This document shows, piece by piece, positions 23,530-35,300 of a stretch of 64,000 nucleotides of DNA. The stretch is from assembly GCF_026914265.1 (NCBI RefSeq), contig NC_069136.1, forward strand, positions 21,420,715 through 21,484,714. The letters are read 5' to 3'. Below the pieces are notes generated by a model, which did not search any database, had not been told where the DNA came from, and saw only the letters and a list, made by a program, of their open reading frames with translations. The first letter of the stretch is position 1. Each line of letters opens with the position of its first letter. The DNA is from Mya arenaria (taxonomy: Eukaryota > Mollusca > Bivalvia > Myida > Myidae). Both the position numbers and the translations under genes were made by a program.

Positions 23530-23610
23530 AGGATGAAGTCTAGTGGCATATGTGTCCGCCATGCATTTAATGTCGTCCGATCCCAGCCAGGGAAATGTTC
23601 TCCATTGGGC
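23530..23610 (-). mobile_element. Eroded tRNA-like SINE head, copy A
   Basis: The plus strand reads GTCTAGTGGCATATGTGTCC then GCCATGCATTTAATGTCGTC, matching the better preserved copy at 43194-43260. The B box is damaged (CCGATCCC). The roughly 330 bp that follow in copy B are missing here. Strand is uncertain; the tRNA-like sense is plus. Confidence 0.5.
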
Positions 23611-24039
23611 CCAGTAAACGTATATTTCATATTTTCAAAGCCAAAATAATACGAAAAATACTTTTTTGAATGAAATTCTCTCTGAGTGAAATTGCTATGT
23701 CCATGCTCCAAAAAAACAACAGTAAGTTTGGAATATCAATCAGAAACCAAATGAAAATGATTTCTCAGTACCCAAGCATAGTGAATTAGAAAATCCTGCA
23801 GTGGGGTTTTAGAATTCAGAAAAAAAAATGATTCAAAACGTTTCCGAGTAGCAACATATTCCGTTATAGCCTATATTGAAATCGGTAAGAGTAATATAAC
23901 GTCTATAGGTCCTATCTTTCTTTGCGAGGTCTTTGAGCCGCCTTGAAGAGCAGCCACCGCGGCGGATTTCCCGGTAACGAAAGTTGATATAACCTCTTGC
24001 ACTTAAATGATGCATGTGTATGGTAAGTTTAATATACAT

Positions 24040-24060
24040 GATGCGCCTTTAAAATGGCAA
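24040..24060. other. Empty TTAA site for the 360-bp foldback element of copy B
   Basis: A single TTAA (24049-24052) with flanks matching those of the element at 44061-44420. This shows that the copy B element is an insertion with TTAA duplication. Confidence 0.85.
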
Positions 24061-24914
24061 TTTAATTTAATTTGAATAGTTTATGATCGATAAACCAGTT
24101 TTACATAAAATGTCACGTTTATGAAAAAGAAATCATACATACGAATTTCAGATGATTAAATTAATTAATAAGAGGCGTGTTTAAGTATGACTATTCCATT
24201 AAACATAAAATATGAATTCCCATCTACCTTCCCTATTATTCAGGGGAAATTACTAATCGTAATTATATTCTATAGTCATGCAAGTTGTTTGGTTATTATT
24301 CATTTAATAAATGAACATGTTAAAGATAGTTTCGGGGTTTTTTTCGTGACAAAAAACAATCAACCTTATAAAATGTGTTCGGTCATATGTTATACCATTC
24401 TTAAAAAGACCCCACCCCAACACTCATAATTTTGATTGACTTAAGATGGAGGTAAGATTATGCATTTTATGGAAATATATAGAAGTCATACTCTGCATTC
24501 GCTCAAAAATAGCTGACTTTTTCTTCGAAGTTATCGTTCTCCATACGACAATATAGACAATTGGGAAGGTAGTGTGTAATATAAATGGGGAAATCAACAA
24601 CAACAATCTGTTTGGCTACTGTAAAATGTATTCACTCCAGAGTGTAATCATGTTGTTTATTCCTGAACCGGTATTCATTACATATATTTAGCCATTTACC
24701 TGATTTAAGTTTATTAGGAAATTACTTATTTTATCAATTTATTGTGTAAATACCAGTCGTGTTTTTTTTTTAAATCATATTAGTATTATTATATGTTAAA
24801 AACAGAAAGTGTTACTTCAATGAATGTGTCAACAGAAACTGAATAATCAATGTTGTGTTGAATGTTAATGGCTCGAAGAAAACATGATAAAATGCAAGAT
24901 TATATTTTCCCCAG

Positions 24915-24935
24915 CAAATCCTTAAAAATCAAGAA
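24915..24935. other. Empty TTAA site for the 2.5-kb element of copy B
   Basis: A single TTAA (24922-24925) between AGCAAATCC and AAATCAAG, the flanks found at either side of 45293-47841. Confidence 0.85.
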
Positions 24936-24954
24936 TAAATTCAATACAACTGAC

Positions 24955-25085
24955 TGGATATTTAGGGGTCGTGCTTTAATTATTACCCCTAAGCCGCAAC
25001 ACGCACCCATGACAAATGGGTTTCCTCCTGGAACTTCGGTTTCCCCCACATCACAAGACCACACTCTCGCATAACAAAGAGCCAA
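24955..25085 (-). mobile_element. SINE fragment with a conserved central motif, copy A
   Basis: On the minus strand it reads TATGCGAGAGTGTGGTCTTG, then a GGGGGAAACCGAAGTTCC-like segment and GGAGGAAACCCATTTG. This 'GAAACCGGAGT...GGAGAAAACCCA' core is widespread in invertebrate SINEs. Related copies lie at 47891-48000 (minus) and 61500-61660 (plus). Confidence 0.6.
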
Positions 25086-25732
25086 TTTAAGTAAATTAAT
25101 GTGTTATAGCATAAATGGAAAAAATTTAACTATTATAAAACAAAATGTAAAGTGGTAGCAAATCTTGTTTTTCCGATAATAATCTGTCAAACTTTTTCCC
25201 GTGTGCTAGAGGTGTAGCCAAAGGCGAAACTCTTTCGTCAACTAGGCAACTTTTTAGCTATCAAAATTAATTGTTTTAAAAAACCACCCGGCATTTCAAA
25301 CCCACAAAACTGTTAGATAATCATAGACGCATGTATTTTCCTTTTGATAAATGTGTAACAACTTTTCCACATTATTTCTTCTCTCTGATAGTTACAACCA
25401 TAGTTATTTAGTTATTAGTATACTATTGTATAACCATATATCACATTTATCTATTGTGCTAAGTGTACCAATAAACTAGAGAATTTGCCAACGAAAGAGA
25501 TTAATACAATGTTGTAATAAATTTCAAAATCGTTGTAAAATATAGAATTTAGACTAATACACAGCGTGACAAGGTGTTGCATCAGCTTCGTGCTAAGTAA
25601 GTGCAATAACAGCATATCGTTTGTCAGTGCAAGAATCAAGATTTAACCCGATGGTCTCAGAAGTTGTGTATGCATGGTTAAAAGTACTGATTTTATATTC
25701 GTTTCGTACTTAACATTCCATAATATACAGTG

Positions 25733-26207
25733 TGTGTATACCACGTGATAAATAACGTCATATATGCTACATCGGAATACAATATTCTGCTTAAAATGAA
25801 GACTTAAAACAAAGATTACTTTTGTTTTACTACACAATTTTAAAAAAAACAAAGGGGCAGTCTATGCCGTTTAAAGAGCCCCGCCTTCGTTTTATTACCG
25901 GAGTTTGATAAGGTGATTAGTTTCATCAACCACTTCGACAAACCTGTTTCCGAAAAAACGTTTTGACAGTGGTCCGTCAGACGGCCGTATTGTGAAAAGG
26001 TTTGTCGAAGTGTTTTAAGATACTAAACTGTCAATCAAACACTGGTAAATGACCGAAGGCGGAGCTCCGTAAGCGGCGTAGACTGCGCTATGTTTTATTT
26101 AAAACGATGAAGAAATGGAAACGTTATCTTTGTTTAAAGTCTTCATTCAAAGCAAAATGTTGCCTTCCGACGTAGCATTTAACGCAATTTATCACGTGGT
26201 ATACACA
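25733..26207. mobile_element. 475-bp foldback (long inverted repeat) element, copy A
   Basis: The two ends are inverted copies (TGTGTATACCACGTGATAAA ... ATTTATCACGTGGTATACAC). Similarity continues inward through matching arms (ACTTCGACAAACCTG facing its inverse; CCGCCTTCG facing CGAAGGCGG). No coding sequence. It is present in copy B at about 48533-48992, with a truncated left arm, so it predates the duplication. Confidence 0.8.
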
Positions 26208-27157
26208 AACTGGTATAGTCCTCTTGATTTTCACCGTCACTAAAATCAGATATAACGAAAGGTGGAATAAAACTCATAACCTAGCATAACTTACTATCAT
26301 GGCGTACCACGTTTACTTAAGTAATTTATACTGTTTGACTGTTGTGAACTTCCAAAACTTTTAAACAAACATACACTTTATTTGAATATCTACAGAAACT
26401 AGTTTCTCTATTCTGTTAAATTGTTTAATCGTAAGGTATTCGTAATGTATTTATGTGATTCTAAATGTTTACAATATCCGTAAGCTTCGAACTGTTCGCC
26501 TTTAAAATAACCACAATGCAGTCTGAAACGCCGTGGTTGTGTGACCACATATTTATATTTCATATATTCGTGTTGACTTGCAAACATTATCATGTGTTCG
26601 ACGGATCATGAAAATACAGGTAGCTTAAGACTCCTCATACGATACCTAGCACAACTGGCAATTCTAATAAGATGCTAGAATTACAAAATATACGAAACAA
26701 CATGACTCTCAGTCAGTAATGCAACAGAATGTTGATTTTAACGAACTTGATGTGACACTCTTATTCTAAATCAATATATACACATGTATAACAATCATAA
26801 ATTTTGAGTGATAAACCTTTAACTACTTACTAAATAATGCATTAATGAAATATTTATTACTGATAACAATATTGTAATCATGTATGTAATAGCTGGAAAC
26901 GGAAAAATATTAGATAATTTGGGAGTGCTAAAAGATTTACTGTGATCTACTATTGTCTCATACGGTAGAAACACTGCTTTTTTGCACCTTTCTTTCAAAT
27001 TAAACTCGGTATCCTTCATAAGACCCATTGTATTCGACATTAATTCAACATTTTTGATATGTTAAAACAATTGTGTAAATTGTGGAAAACCTTATTCTGT
27101 AGTAAGAGTGTCTCTTTAAGTACACTGATAGATTAGCGCTTAAAAACGCACGGTTAC

Positions 27158-27295
27158 CTTTATTCTGTCGATTAAACTTAGATCTTCGGTCACAAGATCA
27201 TGAACAGCGACGTATATCCCTTCATATTTATTGTCTTTTAATGTAACACCATAACAAACCCCTAAGAAGGGAACAAGAACAAGCAACATGCGCAT
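27158..27295 (-). CDS. CLCA copy A distal first coding exon (exon 1a): signal peptide
   Basis: A second 46-codon first exon, starting MRMLLVLVPFLGVCYG and ending at the same phase-0 donor position (AAG/GTAACC). It differs from exon 1b mainly in the signal peptide. It could splice to the same exon 2, giving an alternative promoter, or be left over from an older duplication. Upstream, the TATA-like block with ATATGGGTATAA on the plus strand occurs twice in tandem (27340-27470). The same exon is present in the same place in copy B (50062-49925). Confidence 0.75.
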
Positions 27296-28969
27296 GATGA
27301 AGCGATATTCTGTCCAAAACGATTGTACGACACGATCACTTCTACGTTTAGCGTTTAAATATGAGTATACTATTACTCAAATACTCTTCGCGTCTTATCT
27401 ATCGTCGGATCAGTTCTACATTGAGCGTTAAAATATGGGTATAAATTACACAAATACTTCTGGCGCCTGATCAAGAGTTCAGTTTCAGTGCGTTTATTCA
27501 CAGACCAAAATATGAATGATTATGTATTACAGACTTCGAGTGTTTCAAAATATTTTAAACAGAATCCCGACTGTGATGTCCATAATGCTTGATGTTACTT
27601 GATGCAGCTAGTAAAACGGAGCACGGATACTACTTTAACTAGTCTAAGAGTGATATATTTCAACACGTATAATATGGCACCATTTTTTATTGTAAGTACT
27701 GAATAACAGTACACCGACACGGTTTTGTACCTCTTTGCATCTGTTCAGCTAAGTGTAATCAATTTGCATTCATTTGTAAATAGTTGGTATTCCAAAAAGA
27801 GGCATTGGGCATGTTCAAGTTTCTTATACTGATAACTTATGCTGCATTAAATTTTCCTCATGAGAAATTTTCCAATATTGCCGCTGGGGTAGTTCTCATA
27901 TGGAAATGGAGAATTTTATTTTAATAAAACACAAATGGTTAGTGTTGAAAATATCTGATATTGATGAAGCTATCATTACTGACATATAATTCTAAAGAAC
28001 TGTGTTTAATACTGATATTATTCTCTAATTGATACCATATTGTAAAACTTTCGGGAAACGAACTAACATTTCGTGTGTCCTCCAAGTATTAGTGTAAATC
28101 GGAATCAAGTAGGTGTCTTAAACTCTTATCTTCAAAGAAACAGCTCTTTGAAGTACTAGTCATTTGATTTGTAAATAAAATCTGTCACAAGTCGTCATGT
28201 CGTTATTCAAGGTTTTCAGCTAATAATTTCCTTGAGATGTTATGTTTCATGTCTTTTCAGCACATGCAAGTCCCCACCAGAGAGAACGAAAGAGCCCTAA
28301 CTGTTTAACCTGCGGTATGATTATCAGAATTTCTTTCCGTGTTACATACATTACAAACATTATTTACCCGGAAGATTTTAAAACACTTAACTTGATCTTC
28401 ACTCTTATATGATTATTCAGTGTTTAATCATTCGTTTTCCTTAAATTTGGGCGCTACAAGCAGACGACATATTCATTTCCGGAATTCTTGTATTTTGTTG
28501 TGTTGCTCTGAATAAGATAGACAGGCATATAGACAAAACAGACATTTATTTCTGACTAGTACAAGGAATGTGCGATTCTCTTTCTGCAACCCGCAGCCAC
28601 TTCCGCTGTGTTTTCACAATATATTATCCTATTATTGACAGTGTGTTTCTAGAAACTTGGACATACGAACATAACCAACTAATTGTTTTTAATGCAGAAG
28701 AATATTGAGGAAGATCTAAGGAAGGTCGAACATGTTGGTTTAACTTTAATCCAAAAGAAAAAACAGCTCATTGTGGTTGTGAAAACCATCTTTCTTCCCA
28801 TTCCGTATATGCTTTTGCATTTTTTTGTCATTGTATCCTTTAATATTGGTCCACTCCAACGTTAGATAAGGTTCATTTGTTTCAAATTCGATTTCGTGTG
28901 TCCTCGCGCTTGTATTTTGAGCGTGTACAATATCCGAAACTCAATTTTCTTGTAAGCACACAACATGCT
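27296..28969. other. Intergenic region between copy A first exon and copy B poly(A) site
   Basis: The first 500 bases match the region upstream of 50062 and contain the tandem promoter-like block. The match to copy B fades near 28.0 kb. Beyond that I see only AT-rich sequence with no supported gene. Confidence 0.6.
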
Positions 28970-28975
28970 TTTATT
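28970..28975 (-). terminator. Candidate poly(A) signal of CLCA copy B
   Basis: AATAAA on the minus strand, about 230 bases after the stop codon of exon 17. It is the nearest canonical signal in the right orientation. Confidence 0.5.
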
Positions 28976-29206
28976 TCAATCAAATATTATGGTTAAAACA
29001 TGTTAACTTTTCAATATGTATGTAATGTAAACATGCGAATATCAGAAACATGTCAATAAAACATAAACATATATTAATCTGTATTATGAGAAAGAATAAA
29101 GAAATCCGTAGTATCGAAACGTAATCAGATTCTACAGATTGTTCATAACGCTTCATATCTTACAACCAAAATGATAATACTAAAGTTTATGACAATTCAA
29201 AAGACG

Positions 29207-29319
29207 TTAATAAACGACCATTTGACCATGACTTCCGTATCCCTTGTAGACGTATGCTGTTTGTGTTTGATGGTTATATGCTCGATTGCCTTCAGAGAAT
29301 GACGGATTGTCGCCGGTTT
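29207..29319 (-). CDS. CLCA copy B terminal exon (exon 17): cytoplasmic tail
   Basis: It has acceptor TTTTCAG, then 113 nt to a TAA. With the single base carried from the exon 16 donor (AAGGAAG/GTTTGT) it completes 38 codons exactly, reading ETGDNPSFSEGNRAYNHQTQ and TAYVYKGYGSHGQMVVY. If instead exon 16 read on, the frame would run into the minisatellite and stop at 33031-33029. The DNPSF-type tail after a membrane helix and the fitting phase favour splicing over the array. The matching exon of copy A would lie left of the window. RNA evidence is needed to settle it. Confidence 0.7.
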
Positions 29320-32300
29320 CTGAAAACAGTACATGTAACATAACAAAACGAACTTTCAATTAAGCATAGCGCCACGATTCTAATCAATATATCGATGTAT
29401 AACTATTCAATTTAGCATTTTTGCAGAACAAAATATTCCAATTCACACAATATTACTTAGTACAATTTAATTGCAAGAAAGTTGATATACACGACATTCA
29501 ATTAAACGTCGGTATTCATTAGCAACAAAGTGCTTTAATATAAATATTAATCTCAAGAGGGTCTGGATTAACCTTGTGCATATCAACAGGGTCATCGTTT
29601 ACCTTGTGCCTCTCAACAGGGCCTTTGGTTACCTTGTGCCTGTCAACAGTACTTTGTTATCCTTGTGTCCCTCAACCGGGTTTTCGTTAATCTTGTGATT
29701 TATAACAGTGTCTTGGTTAACCTTGTATCTCTCAACAGGGTCTTTGTTAACCTTGTGTCTCTCAACCGGGATTATATTAACCTTGTGCCTCACAATAGGG
29801 TCTTTGTTAACCTTGTGCATCTCGACAGGGCCTTTTAAGATCGTGCATCGCAAAAAGGGTCTTTGTTAGCATTGTGCCTCTCAACCGGGATTTTATTAAC
29901 CTTTTGCCTCACAACAGGGTCTTTGTTAACAGTATACATCTCAACAGGTCTTTGTTAACAGTGTACATCTCAACTGGGTCTTGGTTAACATTTTGCCTCA
30001 CAGAGTCTTTGTAAAACTTGTGCCTCACAACAAGGTCATCGTTAAAGTGCATCACGACAGGGTCTTTGTTAACATCTTAATTCATCTCAACACGGTCTTT
30101 TTAACATTGTGCCTCTCTCAACAGGATTAACATTGCGTCAACAAGAGTCTTGTTAACATTGTGCCTCCTTTGTTAACATTGTGCATCTCAACAAGGTCTT
30201 TGTTAACCTTGTGCCTCACAACAGGACTTTGTTAACCTTGTGCTTCACAACAGGTTCTTTGTTAACAAAGTGCATCACAACAGGGTCTTGTTAACGTCTT
30301 AATTAACATCTCACACGGTCTTTGTAACATTGTGCCTCACAACAGGGTCATCGTTTACCTTGCACCTCGTAACAGGATCTTTGTAACCTTGTGCGTCTCA
30401 AAGGTTTTAGTCACCTTGTGCCTCACAATAGGTCTTTGTTAACTTTGGGTCTCTCAAGTGTACTTTGTTTACCTTGTGCCTCACAACAAGGACTTTGTAA
30501 CCTTATCCTCACAACAGGTTCTTTGTAACCAAGTGCATCACAACACGGGTCTTTGTTAACGTCTTAATTAACATCTCAACACGGTCTTTTGTTAACATCG
30601 TGCCTCACAACATGGTCATCGTTTACCTTGTACCTCAAAACAGGGTCTGTATTACCATGTGCGTCTCAAAAGTGTTTAGTTAACCTTGTGCCTCACAATA
30701 AGGGTCTGTTTTACCTTGGACTCTCAACAGTACTTTGTGACCTTTTTCTCAACAATACTTTGTTAGATTTATGCATCACCAGGTTATCGTTTACCTTGTT
30801 CATCTTAACAGGTTATCGTTACCTTGTTCATCTTAACAGGTCATGGTTAACCTTATGCCGCTCAAAACGGTCTTCGTTAACGTTGTGCATCACACCGGGT
30901 CATCGTTTACCTTGTGCCTCACAGCAGGGTCATGGCTAACCTTGTTCATCTCAACAGGGTTTATAGTTTACCTTGTTCATCTTAACAAGGTCATGGTAAC
31001 CAAATGCTGTTAACAGGGTCTTCGTTAACCTTGTGCCTCACAACAGGGTCATCGTTTACCTTGTGCATCATAACAGGGTCATCGTTACCTTGTGCCTCAC
31101 AACAGGTTCATCGTTTACCTTGTGCCTCACAACAGGGTCATGGTTAACCTGTTCATCTCAACAGGGTTATCGATTACCTTGTTCATCTTTACAGGGTCTG
31201 TTTTAACCTTGTGTCTCTCAACTGGGTCTGTGTTAACCTTGAGCTTCTCATTAGTACTTGTTAACCTTGTTCATCTCAACAGGGTTATCGTTTACCTTGT
31301 TCATCTTAACAATGTCTGTTTTAACCTTGTGCTCTTAACTGGGTCTGTGTTAATCTTGGGCCTGTCAACAGGTCATCGTTAACCGTGTGCATCTCAACAG
31401 GGTCATCGTTAACCGTATGCATCTCAACAGGGTCTCGTTAACCTTGTGCCTCTTAACGGGTCATCGTTACCGTGTGCCTCTAACAAGGGTCATCGTTAAC
31501 AGTGTGCCTCTCAACAGGGTCATCGTTAACCGTGTGTCTCTCAATAGAACTTTGTTAACCTTGTGCATCTCAACAGAGTCATCGTTATCTAGTACCTCTC
31601 AACAGGGTCTGTTTTTAACCTTGTGCCTCTCAAAGCGCTTGTTAACCTTGTGTCCTCTCTACAGTACTTTGTTAACCTTGTGGATCTCACCGGGTTATCG
31701 TTTACCTTGTATGTTTTAAAACCTTGTGCTTTTCGACAAGAGTCTTTTTTAATCTGTGCATCTCACAGGGTCTTCGTTAACCTTGTGCCTACAACAGGTG
31801 TCTTTGTTAACCTTGGGTTCTCAGTTTAATTTGTTACTTGTGCCTCTCAAGAGGGTCATATTTTACCTTGTGCCATTTTACAGGGTCTGTTTAACCTTGG
31901 AATTCTCAACAGGGTCTTATTTAACCTTGACACATTCAACAGGGTCTGCGTTAACCTTGTGCCCCTCAACAGGGTCTTCGTTAACCTTGAGCCCCTCAAA
32001 GGGTCTTCGTTAAACTTGTGCCTTACAACAGGGTCATGATTTACCTTGTACCTCACAACAGGGTCAACGTTAACCTTGTGTTTATCAACAGGTCTTCGTT
32101 AACCTTCTGCCGCTCAACAGGGTCTTCGTTATTGGTGACTCTCAACAGGGTCATCGTTAACATTGTTACTCTCAACAGGGTCATCATTGACCTCGTGCCC
32201 AACAGTAGGTCTTCGTTATCATTGTGCTTTACACAGGGTCATCGTTAACCTTGTACTTCAAACAGGGTCATCGTTAACCTTGAGCTCTCAACAGGGTCTA

Positions 32301-35300
32301 CGTTAACCTTATTCCTCACAACAGGGTCATCCTTTACCTTGTGCCTCTCAACATGAATCTGCGTTAAACTTGTGCCTCTCAACAGGTTCATCGTTGACCT
32401 GTGCCTCTCGAAGGGTCTTCGTTAACCTTGTGCCTCTCAACAGGGTCTTCGTTAACCTTGTGCCTCTCAACAGGGTATTCGTTAACCTTGTACCTCTCAA
32501 CAGGGTCTTCGTTAACCTTGGACCTCAAAATCAGGGTCATCGTTAACCTTGTGCCTCTCAACAGGGTCTTCGTTTAACCTTATGCCTCTCAAAGGGTCTT
32601 CGTTAACCTTGTACCTCAACAACAGAGTCATCGTTAACCTTGTGCCTATCAACAGGGTATTCCGTATCACATCAGGGTCATCGTTAACCTTGTGCCTCAC
32701 AACAGGGTCTTTGTTAATCTTGTGCCTCACAACAGGGTCTTTGTTAACCCTGTGCCTCTCAACAGGGTATTCGTTAACCTTGTGCCTCACAACACGGTCT
32801 TTGTTAACCTTGTCCCTCTCAACAGGGTCTTTGTTAACCTTGTGCCTCTCAACAGGGTCATCTTTAACCTTGTGTCTCTCAACAGGGTCATCGTTCACCT
32901 TGTATCTCTCAACAGGGTATTCGTTAACATTTTGCCTCACAACAGGCTCTTTGTTAAACTTGTGCCTTCAAACGGGGCATGATTTAACCTTGTGCCTCAC
33001 GACAGGGTCATTGTTTACCTTGTGCCTCTCAAAAGCGTGTTCGTAAGCAAAAATACTTGTAAAAATGTGTGCACAAACCTTCCTTTCGTGGATCTCGGGT
33101 GGAGTGTGGGTTATTTAGTTTATGCCTTCTTAGATTTATAACGACGCATGCTGCAATGAGGATGATAACCGGCACTGCTGTTCCGATCACAACACCAATA
33201 ATTAAACCCACGATGGTTTTATCATCATCTATGATAGGCGGAGGAGCAATGTACGTATGATTTGTTCTTCCGTTGAAGGAAATGTTAAATCCTGTGAAAG
33301 GAAAAAAGGCGATTGTCTAAAACTATTGCGCTTTGGAAACATTTATGTCATCTGATGCCAGGTTTGGTCAGTTTCTATAACTTCCTTACGTACATAAATT
33401 ACGACATAATTGTACTTTATCTTACCGTCATACTTACCATTTGCTATTACTATTGACACAATATTAGACATAGCTCCCTCATTTCCAACCTCATCCAAAG
33501 CTCTAATGCCCAAAAAGGCTGTCTCGTTAAATTCTTTTTCAGCTGTTACAGAAATATCGACAGCCTCGTCTTCGCCTGAGTCTCTAGGGTAAAGGTTATG
33601 TTGACCAATGTCCAGAGCTTGCGCATTTCCAAAATTATTTAACAAACTGTCTAAGTCGTTTGCATAGCGGAATTGATAAGTTGTTGCTGAAATAAAAAGG
33701 TAACTAATTATCCAACTTCATTGTGATTTTAATACTCGTTTTACACTTTCTTTAATTAAAAGAAATTATGTTAAGTAGAAATGATTTAAATTAACCTCAA
33801 ATAAAGTATTCAGTGGCAACACTTATTCATGTGTTATGTCAATGAGAGCCTATAAATGCGTTCATGTTACCACTTGGAATACGAGGGGAAAAGGCCATGG
33901 TGCGTATTGTTACAGCATTATAGTATAATTGAACATGTTAATATTACCTGCTGTTGTAACTAGGGTAAATAAGGTGAGCATGCCAAATATCATACCATTA
34001 ACAAACATACCGTGTAGGTATTGGGTACACTAGTTTTGTCATGATCTAATGCATGTATTGCAGTTTCTGTGTCTGATTTTCTATCCTAAATGCTATGCAC
34101 GATTCACACAAAATAAAATTTTTGTTTAACTAAGTATTTTAACAACAAAATGATCAAGATTGGTCGTTCTTAACGTGGGCGTTTTGATTATCTTACAAAA
34201 ATATACAAGCATGGTACCTTGGCCAGTGTATCTGTCGTCACCTGTTGCTGTCCAGCGTATTGTAAAATGTCGGGTGTTTCCATTCGTTTCCACATCTTCT
34301 ATTCTGAGATCAGTAATCTTTCCCGGGGAAGTAGTATCCCCTATTGTTGTTGGAGATAAATTGGCATCCTCAACAAGTGAAAACCTTTCAAACCTTTCCT
34401 CAATAACGATTTCTTCAAACGCGTCTGAATAATAAGTTTCACTGGTTGAAACATAATCATAGTACGTTTAATTTACAATTGGATAACATGAATACAACAC
34501 AATTACGGATAGCGTCGGAACTGAAAAATCTATTAAAGGAGGCCTATTCATGTTGAGATTAAAGGGCATAACTGTCCGCATAGCAATACTTTTGAACGTA
34601 AAAGACTCACACTACAATTCAACATATTACATTTTACGATTGGAACACAAAGTACAACCAAGTCAATGTGCCGTTTGTATAACCTGTTTATAAGTGAGTT
34701 GAGTAATTACCTGGGTTTAACGTTGCGGCTCCGACAATGCCAGTCACAATAATGATTGAATTTGCCTTCACAGTGACGCGGGTTTCACTCCGGCCTTCTT
34801 TGGGACATGTAAACTGTCCTGTATAAGTTCCGTCGCCTGCTGTAATGTCTTTACCTAAATAAGTTAGAAGCTATATCATTTGTGGTTCAAATGAACCATT
34901 AGGACGAATAAAAGATTCTTCACAATAATAAACCACTTAAGCATGTGCTACAGGCAGTGGTCATAAGTCATTAGTCTCTTACTATTGCTATCAGATGCAT
35001 TTGTGTTTCAACGTTAAAGAATTTATTCATAGGACCTGGCGCCATTTAAGGACATTGTTGAAGTCGCATTTTGTACATTTTAAACAGGTAAAATGCTTAG
35101 AATTGTAACCTTTTCCATTGTCCCGTAAAATTACAAAACATGATCCAGACGTGGCGACGACGTTTGCATTCAAAACAGGAGCATTCCCCTTCAATACGTC
35201 CGTATAAACCACGTCGTCGGAGAAACGGGTCGTTACGGTAACTTGATGGTTATCCTTTGATTTAGATTTCACATCGTACTCCCAATTTATAGCTGTATCA

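Larger units (their letters stand above)
950..27295 (-). pseudogene. CLCA copy A: calcium-activated chloride channel regulator-like, probably inactivated
   Basis: Exons seen, in transcript order: 27295-27158 or 23280-23143 (alternative first exons), 20994-20848, 20304-20178, 19509-19392, 17601-17430, about 17166-17033, 16668-16556, 16095-15969, 5601-5492, 5099-4800, 3810-3601, 3207-2982, 2725-2582, 2294-2088, 1557-1309, 1162-950. The last exon should lie left of the window. CLCA proteins are secreted or membrane-tethered proteins with a metalloprotease-like domain, a VWA domain and a FnIII-like region; vertebrate members modulate calcium-activated chloride current. Compared with copy B, exon 6 has no AG acceptor: the bases before CTGTTTTGTG are changed and contain no AG. 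Exon 7 has CAA to TAA (16612-16610) and TGG to TAG at its last codon, just around the VWA MIDAS motif DKSGSM. Every other exon is open. The exon 8/9 intron is swollen by the Kolobok insertion. Recent inactivation of a host gene is the simplest reading; a short product from exons 8-17 cannot be excluded. Confidence 0.8.

Noticed and set aside
30589-33046. Repeat-protein genes in the second 30-bp array
   Set aside because: Same reason; frames are repeatedly shifted by one-base losses and there is no start context or conservation of one frame.
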